A DNA stretch of 64,000 bases, taken from positions 215,462,741 through 215,526,740 of the forward strand of contig NC_058518.1 in the NCBI RefSeq assembly GCF_904849725.1, written 5' to 3'. The DNA comes from Hordeum vulgare subsp. vulgare. Taxonomy: Eukaryota; Streptophyta; Magnoliopsida; Poales; Poaceae. The position numbers and the translations under genes were made by a program. Each line of letters starts with the position of its first letter. The first letter of the stretch is position 1. Under the pieces are notes generated by a model. The model was not told the origin of the DNA, did not search any database, and was given only the letters and a program-made list of their open reading frames with translations. Below are positions 58,001 to 64,000 of this stretch, piece by piece.

Positions 58001-58839
58001 CCTGATTTTTCTTTGCCCGCCTTCTTATCTGCCAGATACTTGGGGCAATTGCGCTTCCAGTGACCCATACCCTTGCAATAGAAACACTCTGTTTCAGGCT
58101 TAGGTCCAGCTTTGGGTTTCTTCGACGGATTGGCAACAGGCTTGCCACTCTTCTTCGAATTGCCCTTCTTGCCTTTGCCGTTTCTCTTGAAACTAGTGGT
58201 CTTATTCACCATCAACACTTGATGCTCTTTGCGGAGTTCAGACTCTGCGACTTTCAACATCGCAAACAACTCGCCGGGAGACTTGTTCATCCCTTGCATG
58301 TTGTAGTTCAACACAAAGCCTTTGTAGCTTGGCGGCAGTGATTGAAGGATTCTGTCAGTGATAGCTTCTTGCGGGAGTTCAATCCCCAGTTCAGCTAGAC
58401 GGTTTGAGTACCCAGACATTTTGAGCACATGTTCACTGACAGACGAGTTTTCCTCCATCTTGCAAGCATAGAATTTATCGGAGGTCTCATACCTCTCGAT
58501 CCGGGCGTTCTTCTGAAAGATAAACTTCAACTCCTGGAACATCTCAAATGCTCCATGACGCTCAAAGCGACGTTGAAGTCCCGGTTCTAAGCCATACAAG
58601 ACTGCACATTGAACTATTGAGTAGTCCTCCTTACGTGCTAACCAAGCGTTCTTAACATCCTGATCAGCCGTAGCGGGTGGTTCATCTCCTAGCGCAGCAT
58701 TAAGGACATAATCCTTCTTCCCAGCTTGTAAGATTAGCTTAAGATTACGATCCCAGTCTACAAAGTTGCTTCCATCATCTTTCAACTTAGCTTTCTCTAG
58801 GAACGTATTAAAATTCAGGATGACTATCGCGTGAGCCAT
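55048..58839 (-). CDS. Gag-pol polyprotein of copia element B, 1263 codons, enzymatically compromised
   Basis: One frame would encode the coat protein and all enzymes for copying through RNA. Domains by residue: gag 1-245, zinc knuckle CFYCKGMGHWKRNC 252-265, protease DTG 302-304, integrase zinc finger (WHCRLGH, about 438-473) and DDE residues Asp500, Asp563, Glu599, RT about 840-1100, RNase H (YVDASF 1161, CEAEYMA 1203, CDN 1241). Defects: the conserved RT block ARLVAKGF is absent (VYK runs straight into VPGVDYDETF, residues 866-877, an in-frame gap of about 10 residues); the YVDD box is YVDE (990-993); GLKQAS is GLVQAS. The frame ends early at a TGA (55048-55050); the same frame stays open 52 more codons to a TAA at 54889-54891. 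Start: first ATG, MAHAIVILNFNTFLEKAKL, the gag opening typical of this family. Confidence 0.95.
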   Translation of the reverse strand: MAHAIVILNFNTFLEKAKLKDDGSNFVDWDRNLKLILQAGKKDYVLNAALGDEPPATADQDVKNAWLARKEDYSIVQCAVLYGLEPGLQRRFERHGAFEMFQELKFIFQKNARIERYETSDKFYACKMEENSSVSEHVLKMSGYSNRLAELGIELPQEAITDRILQSLPPSYKGFVLNYNMQGMNKSPGELFAMLKVAESELRKEHQVLMVNKTTSFKRNGKGKKGNSKKSGKPVANPSKKPKAGPKPETECFYCKGMGHWKRNCPKYLADKKAGKEKSGIFDIHVIDVYLTGSRSSAWVFDTGSVAHICNSKQELRNRRRLAKDEVTMRVGNGSKVDAIAVGTVSLQLLSGLVMNLNHCYLVLALSMNIISGSCLLRDGYSFKSENNGCSISMSNIFYGYAPNVRGLFILNLDSDTHIHNIETKRVRVNNDSAIFLWHCRLGHIGVKRMKKLHADGLLESLDFDSLDTCEPCLMGKMTKTPFSGTMERASDLLEIIHTDVCGPMSVEARGGYRYFLTFTNDLSRYGYVYLMKHKSETFEKFKQFQSEVENHCNKKIKFLRSDRGGEYLSFEFGAHLRQCGIVSQLTPPGTPQRNGVSERRNRTLLEMVRSMMSLTDLLLSFWGYALETAAFTLNRAPSKSVETTPYELWYGKRPKLSFLKVWGCDAYVKKLQPEKLEPKAEKCVFIGYPKETVGYTFYLKSEGKVFVAKNGAFLEKEFLSRELSGRKIELDKVVEPLIPLDGGAGQGETSVVAMPVEEEVNDGDHETPVQVSVEPRRSTRSRAAPEWYGNPVLSIMLLDNNEPANYEEAMVGPDSNKWLEAMKSEIGSMYENKVWTLEILPEGRKAIQNKWIFKKKTDVDGNVTVYKVPGVDYDETFSPVEMLKSVRIMLAIAAFFDYEIWQMDVKTAFLNGFLKEELYMMQPEGFVDPKSANKVCKLQRSIYGLVQASRSWNKRFDEVIKAFGFIQVVGESCIYKKVSGSSVAFLILYVDEILLIGNNVELLESIKGYLNKSFSMKDLGEAAYILGIKIYRDRPKRLIGLSQSTYLDKVLKRFKMEQSKKGFLPVLQGTRLSKTQCPATDEDREHMRSVPYASAIGSIMYAMLCTRPDVSLAISMAGRFQSNPGVDHWTAVKNILKYLKRTKEMFLVYGGDEELAVKGYVDASFDTDPDDSKSQTGYVFILNGGAVSWCSSKQSVVADSTCEAEYMAASEAAKGGVWMKQFMTDLGVVPSALDPITLFCDNTGAIALAKEPQFHKKTGHIK

Positions 58840-60082
58840 GATCTACAACACAAATATATTCAAAGTGGACTTAGACTATGTTCAAGATAATTAGAGTTCA
58901 ACTTAATCAAATTATATGCTAAACTCCCACTCAAAAAAGTACATCTCTCTAGTCATTTGAGTGGTTCATGATCCACTTACACTATCCCAAGTCCGATCAT
59001 CACGTGAGTTGGGTATAGTTTCAGTGGTAAGCATCCCTATGCTAATCATATCAACTATATGATTCACGATCGACCTTTCGGTCTCATGTGTTCCGAGGCC
59101 ATGTCTGCACATGCTAGGCTCGTCAAGCTTAACCCGAGTGTTCCGCGTGCGCAACTGTTTTGCACCCGTTGTATGTGAACGTTGAGTCTATCACACCCGA
59201 TCATCACGTGGTGTCTCGAAACGACGAACTGTAGCAACGGTGCACAGTCGGGGAGAACACAATTTCGTCTTGAAATTTTAGTGAGAGATCACCTCATAAT
59301 GCTACCGTCGTTCTAAGCAAAATAAGGTGCATAAAAGGATTAACATCACATGCAATTCATAAGTGACATGATATGGCCATCATCACGTGCTTCTCGATCT
59401 CCATCACCAAAGCACCGGCACGATCTTCTTGTCACCGGCGCCACACCATGATCATCCATCAACATGTTGCCATCGGGGTTGTCGTGCTACTTATGCTATT
59501 ACTACTAAAGCTACATCCTAGCAAAATAGTAAACGCATCTGCAAGCACAAACGTTAGTATAAAGACAACCCTATGGCTCCTGCCGGTTGCCGTACCATCG
59601 ACGTGCAAGTTGATATTTCTATTACAACATGATCATCTCATACATCCAATATATCACATCACATCGCTGGCCATATCACATCACAATCATACCCTGCAAA
59701 AACAAGTTAGACGTCCTCTAATTTTGTTGTTGCATGTTTTACGTGGTGACCAAGGGTATCTAGTAGGATCGCATCTTACTTACGCAAACACCACAATGGA
59801 GATATATGAGTTGCTATTTAACCTCATCCAAGGACCTCCTCGGTCAAATCCGATTCAACTAAAGTTGGAGAAACCGACACTTGCCAGTCATCTTTGAGCA
59901 AAGGGGGTTACTCGTAACGATGAAACCAGTCTCTCGTAAGCGTACGAGTAATGTCGGTCCAAGCCGCTTCAATCCAACAATACCGCGGAATCAAGAAAAG
60001 ACTAAGGAGGGCAGCAAAACGCACATCACCGCCCACAAAAACTTTTGTGTTCTACTCGAGAAGACATCTACGCATGAACCTA
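58840..60082 (-). other. Untranslated leader of copia element B
   Basis: 1243 bp between primer site and gag ATG without a credible coding frame. Aligns with 27399-28639 of element A. An antisense frame of 174 codons at 59373-59897 has no family resemblance. Confidence 0.85.
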
Positions 60083-60095
60083 GCTCATGATGCCA
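60083..60095 (-). promoter_or_regulatory. Primer-binding site of element B
   Basis: Minus strand TGGCATCATGAGC, 1 nt after the 5' LTR end. Same site and spacing as in element A (27386-27398). Confidence 0.85.
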
Positions 60096-60096
60096 C

Positions 60097-61925
60097 TGTT
60101 GGGGAACGTCGCATGGGAAATAAAAAATTTCCTACGCGCACGAAGACCTATCATGGTGATGTCCATCTACGAGAGGGGATGAGTGATCTACGTACCCTTG
60201 TAGACCGTACAGCAGAAGTGTTAGAGAACGCGGTTGATGTAGTGGAACGTCCTCACGTCCCTCGATCCGCCCCGCGAACAATCCCGCGATCAGTCCCACG
60301 ATCTAGTACCGAACGGACGGCACCTCCGCGTTCAGCACACGTACAGCTCGACGATGATCTCGGCCTTCTTGATCCAGCAAGAGAGACGGAGAGGTAGAAG
60401 AGTTCTCCGGCAGCGTGACGGCGCTCCGGAGGTTGGTGATGACCTTGTCTCAGCAGGGCTCCGCCCGAGCTCCGCAGAAACGCGATCTAGAGGAAAAACC
60501 GTGGAGGTATGTGGTCGGGCTGTCGTGGAAAAGTCGTCTCAAATCAGCCCTAAAACCTCCGTATATATAGGTGGGAGGGAGGGGGCCTTGCCTTGGGGCT
60601 CAAGGAGCCCCAAGGGGGTCGGCCGAGTCCAAGGGGGAGGACTCTCCCCCCCCCCCAAACCGAGTTGGACTAGGTTTGGTGGGAGGGAGTCCCCCTTCCT
60701 TCCCACCTCCTCCTTTTTTTTTCTTTCTCTCTTGATTTTCTTCTCCTTGGTGCATAGGGCACTTGTGGGCTATCCCACCAGCCCACTAAGGGCTGGTGTG
60801 GCTCCCCCAATGCCTATGGGCTTCCCCGGGGTGGGTTGCCCCCCCCCCCCGGTGAACTCCCGGAACCCATTAGTCATTCCCGGTACATTCCCGGTAACTC
60901 CGAAAACCTTCCGGTAATCAAATGAGGTCATCCTATATATCAATCTTCGTTTCCGGACCATTCCGGAAACCCTCGTGACGTCCGTGATCTCATCCGGGAC
61001 TCCGAAAAACAATCGGTAACCAACCAGATAACTCAAATACGCATAAAACAACGTCTAACCTTAAGTGTGCAGACCCTGCGGGTTCGAGAACTATGTAGAC
61101 ATGACCCGAGAGACTCCTCGGTCAATATCCAATAGCGGGACCTGGATACCCATATTGGATCCTACATATTCTACGAAGATCTTATCGTTTGAACCTCAGT
61201 GCCAAGGATTCATATAATCCCGTATGTCATTCCCTTTGTCCTTCGGTATGTTACTTGCCCGAGATTCGATCGTCAGTATCCGCATACCTATTTCAATCTC
61301 GTTTACCGGCAAGTCTCTTTACTCGTTCCGTAATACAAGATCCCGCAACTTACACTAAGTTACATTGCTTGCAAGGCTTGTGTGTGATGTTGTATTACCG
61401 AGTGGGCCCCGAGATACCTCTCCGTCACACGGAGTGACAAATCCCAGTCTTGATCCATACTAACTCAACTAACACCTTCGGAGATACCTGTAGAGCACCT
61501 TTATAGTCACCCAGTTACGTTGCGACGTTTGATACACACAAAGCATTCCTCCGGTGTCAGTGAGTTATATGATCTCATGGTCATAGGAACAAATACTTGA
61601 CACGCAGAAAACAGTAGCAACAAAATGACACGATCAACATGCTACGTCTATTAGTTTGGGTCTAGTCCATCACGTGATTCTCCTAATGACGTGATCCAGT
61701 TATCAAGCAACAACACCTTGTTCATAATCAGAAGACACTGACTATCATTGATCAACTGGCTAGCCAACTAGAGGCATGCTAGGGACGGTGTTTTGTCTAT
61801 GTATCCACACATGTAAATGAGTCTTCATTCAATACAATTATAGCATGGATAATAAACTATTATCTTGATACAGGAATTATAATAATAACTATATTTATTA
61901 TTGCCTCTAGGGCATAATTCCAACA
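60097..61925 (-). repeat. 5' LTR of copia element B
   Basis: 1829 bp. It holds the transcription start for the element on the minus strand. A TATA-like element is at 60562-60570. A C-run and a second C-run (near 60649 and 60840) are longer than in the partner LTR. Confidence 0.97.
60562..60570 (-). promoter_or_regulatory. TATA-like element of the element B 5' LTR
   Basis: Minus strand CTATATATA within CCACCTATATATACGG. The partner LTR has it at 53479-53487. The position, mid-LTR, agrees with the TATA region described for BARE-1. Confidence 0.65.
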
Positions 61926-61930
61926 CCTCT

Positions 61931-63968
61931 CTCCTCTCTGCCGCTGACCACACGGGCCCGCGCGTCAGGTTTGAACGAGGCGGCGTGCGCGCCTGGTCTG
62001 GCTGGCTGGCTAACCAGCTCGGCCGGCCCAAGTCACAGGACAAACCAGGCCTCGGTTAAAACCCTTTTTTCTTTTTCTATTTAATATTGTTTTAAAAGGT
62101 TTTTGTCGGATTTGTTATCCAATATAAATTAATTATTTTTCCACCACAATTCTTCTAAAATGAGTAGAATTTAATAAAGCCATTGCACAAATTTTTATGA
62201 CAACTTTTCTAAGGAGTGATAATTAAAAAGGCTATTTTGAATACAATAGTTACTGTTAAAATGCTTTTTAAAATAATCATTTCACCAAAGCGAGAGACAA
62301 ATATTTTACAATTATAATATGGATTATCAAAATGGGGTAAATTATTTAAAATGGGTTTGTGCTCTATTTTTGAGTGAGCTACTTATTATTTTATTATTTA
62401 CTACGACGATAGATACCACGTTTGACGAAGGAGTTGGACTTGAAAACCCCAAAGACCCCGGATACTTAGCTGATCAAGGCAAGCAACTCTTTGACCATGT
62501 TTGAGCAAATATTTTTTGCATGCTAACTAGAGCAATTATTCTCATTGCATATAATCATGAGTATTCGGTAAATCATCGATATGATGTTACTGTTGGCTCC
62601 TCTGGAGCACTTGCATTTGAGCATGATCCTACCTCATATGAGGGTCACACTAATAACATTTTGACATGTAGACAGTAGAGCCAAGCATAGTAGAAGCATA
62701 AGCATGATGATGGTATATATCAAAGTTTTATGAAAACCCCGTCGGGTGCCAGTAATGCCCGAGGGTGATGATGAGTTAGGTGACCACTTGCGGAGAAGTG
62801 GTGCACCACGAAACATTTTGGTGTGAGTGGTTTCGGAAATGGGAATAGATTTATGATGTGACGATCGTCCCAACCTTACAAGTGTGACCACGTTACCCCT
62901 TTATGGGATGGGGCTTTGTTGATTACTTTGGTTGGTGCTAGCAAAGAGCCACATTAATAGTGGCGGGAGTGATGTGTGGTCACTCTCGTGACGGGGTCAT
63001 GCCACGTAGGGAAACTATGTCGTTTTTACGTGTTCTTGGGTTTGATCATGTCCAGAGTTGGTGCTCGTAAGACGTACATCATGTGGGCTGTTTACGAATC
63101 GAGTGGAACTCTTTCTCTAGTATCGTCAGGGGAAACAAATTGATCGGGTACTTACCTCGGGTATGTCATATACCGCGAGTCGTGAATGACACGGAAGTAT
63201 CCCGAATCTCGTGGGTACAGCGTACAACCTCTGCAGAGTGTAAAACTATTCGAATTGTCATGTCCACGGACAAGGACAGTTGGGTAATCCTACATAAACT
63301 ACATCCAGTCGTTTTTGCATAAACCAAGTGTGTTTGTGTGTGTTCAAGGAGTTATGTGAAAGATATGATATGATCAAGTTTGGTGACTTGGCATATCAGG
63401 TGAACCCGAAGTGTTCAACACCTAGCAGATATGTTGATATCTGTAACCTGTTCTTCTAAATACTATCTAGCTTATGTTGCACATTCATCTATGATCATGT
63501 TTATTTACAAACAAGTTGCTACCCACCTATACTACATATTACCTGTTACCATACCAATTACATTACCCCTATCATTGGCTGTTTGCAGTACATTCAAAGT
63601 ACTCACTATGTTTCCACTGGTTATGTTATTGACCAGACATGGAAGGACCGTAGTTTGGAGAAGAATACGTCATCGGAGACGGACTTGCGAACTAGGACGC
63701 TTCCCAATTAGAATGGTTGTTGGTGTAGGCTGATGGCATGGGCACCCGCTTAGCCCCAAGATTTCCTCTAATAGATGTATCGGTGTGATTTGTCCTTATA
63801 GGCCCTACCTATGTGAACTTGACCTTGTTGGTAATTTGATGTATCATGTCGGTATATTGGATGTAAGACTCTTAATATTCAGCATTTGTGTGTTCGGTGA
63901 GCATTGATCTCTGGGATCACTGAGCACGTTCATTCGGCGATCTCGACTCATATGTTGGGGTCCCCACA
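61931..63968 (+). repeat. Distal part of gypsy G 3' LTR
   Basis: Matches 38010-40074 of the 5' LTR with scattered substitutions and indels; no genes. Ends GGGTCCCCACA followed by the CGTAT duplication. Confidence 0.9.
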
Positions 63969-63973
63969 CGTAT

Positions 63974-64000
63974 GAACTATGGTTTACAGAAACCTAAGCT
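63974..64000 (+). pseudogene. Copia element A integrase resumes
   Basis: GAACTATGGTTTACAG continues the integrase sequence broken at 30647 (the ETTPYELWYGKRP region of element B). The window ends here. Confidence 0.85.

Larger units (their letters stand above)
53014..61925 (-). mobile_element. Copia element B (Angela/BARE/WIS type), full length, 8912 bp
   Basis: Flanked by the perfect 5-bp duplication CCTCT (53009-53013 and 61926-61930). In its own orientation (minus): 5' LTR 61925-60097, primer site, leader, gag-pol frame 58839-55048, purine tract, 3' LTR 54836-53014. Both LTR ends are intact (TGTTGG...CCAACA). It is the best-preserved element here, but its RT is defective. Confidence 0.97.
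30648..63968 (+). mobile_element. Ty3/gypsy element G, complete but heavily interrupted
   Basis: Flanked by the perfect 5-bp duplication CGTAT (30643-30647 and 63969-63973). 5' LTR 30648-40074, primer site 40079-40090, extra upstream frame, gag, pol in gypsy order (protease, RT, RNase H, integrase) with a chromodomain-like tail, purine tract, 3' LTR 48643-63968. Five other elements have inserted into it. Without insertions the 3' LTR is about 4.16 kb; the 5' LTR is about 3.0 kb because of a deletion. The pol order and the VFIDDIL-type RT place it in Ty3/gypsy, probably a chromovirus-type lineage. Confidence 0.92.
48643..63968 (+). repeat. 3' LTR of gypsy G, with two insertions
   Basis: Segments are 48643-50223, 52474-53013 and 61931-63968 (insertions plus one copy of each target duplication removed), about 4.16 kb in total. 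It starts TGTCACACCCTGTTTTTA and ends GGGTCCCCACA. It is clearly diverged from the 5' LTR by many substitutions, so the insertion is old. It retains a TATA-like element that the 5' LTR has lost. Confidence 0.9.
12602..64000 (+). mobile_element. Copia element A (host of the nest), runs off the right edge
   Basis: Angela/BARE/WIS-like element on the plus strand: 5' LTR 12602-27384 (interrupted by CACTA-2), primer site 27386-27398, decayed gag and integrase to 30647, interruption by gypsy element G, and integrase resuming at 63974. The rest lies outside the window. The coding part is badly decayed. Confidence 0.85.

Noticed and set aside
59373..59897. 174-codon plus-strand frame in the leader of element B
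   Set aside because: Antisense to an untranslated leader, His/Leu-rich without domain signature, and not preserved in the homologous leader at 27399-28639.
60354..60917. 187-codon plus-strand frame (and its partner at 53271-53588)
   Set aside because: Both lie antisense within the two LTRs of element B and are open only because of GC-rich LTR composition; they match no known protein type.

Overview
This window is plant nuclear DNA, almost certainly from a Triticeae grass (wheat, goat-grass or barley group). The evidence is two Angela/BARE/WIS-type Ty1/copia families with LTRs of about 1.8 kb, several Triticeae-style LTR repeats, two CACTA DNA transposons and a LINE, all stacked inside each other. 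I found no host gene, tRNA, rRNA or CRISPR array. Essentially the whole 64 kb is transposable-element sequence, and nearly every coding region in it is broken.

Left part, 1-12601: the 3' end of a decayed copia element (pol remnant 1-1983, 3' LTR 1984-3777) sits in the right-hand part of a CACTA transposon (3778-4755). That transposon in turn interrupts an LTR retroelement (LTR tail 4756-5018, non-coding interior 5019-6514). A second element with a homologous interior follows (LTR 6515-8196, interior 8197-9215), then an antisense LTR fragment rich in CTCGGTGG-like motifs (9216-about 10500), A/T-rich non-coding repeat DNA, and the leader and first gag codons of another copia element (about 11566-12601).

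Right part, 12602-64000, is one nest. Copia element A starts at 12602 and runs off the right edge. A 13.0-kb CACTA transposon (12698-25706, 3-bp duplication TGA) lies in its 5' LTR, with a decayed transposase gene, a second spliced gene and an intronic array of eight purine/pyrimidine palindromes. Inside A's integrase region sits a Ty3/gypsy element G (30648-63968, duplication CGTAT on both sides). G carries a LINE in its 5' LTR (about 30744-37165), a solo copia LTR in gag (42192-43980), an LTR-like element in the integrase region (46378-47810, duplication ACCTC) and two insertions in its 3' LTR: an LTR-like element with an internal duplication (50224-52468, duplication AGCCA) and a full-length Angela-type copia element B on the minus strand (53014-61925, duplication CCTCT).

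Element B is the youngest datable insertion. Its two LTRs differ at roughly 23 positions by eye count (about 1.3%), and it keeps a single 1263-codon gag-pol frame. That frame nevertheless has a damaged reverse transcriptase and a premature stop. Insertion order can be read from the nesting: copia C before A, A before G and CACTA-2, and G before the LINE, the two LTR-like elements, the solo LTR and B. No undescribed biological system is demonstrated here. The most unusual signals are the hairpin leader of the CACTA-2 transposase, the palindrome array in its second gene, an unrecognised reading frame upstream of G's gag, and a small inverted repeat shared by the 3' ends of several LTR-like families.
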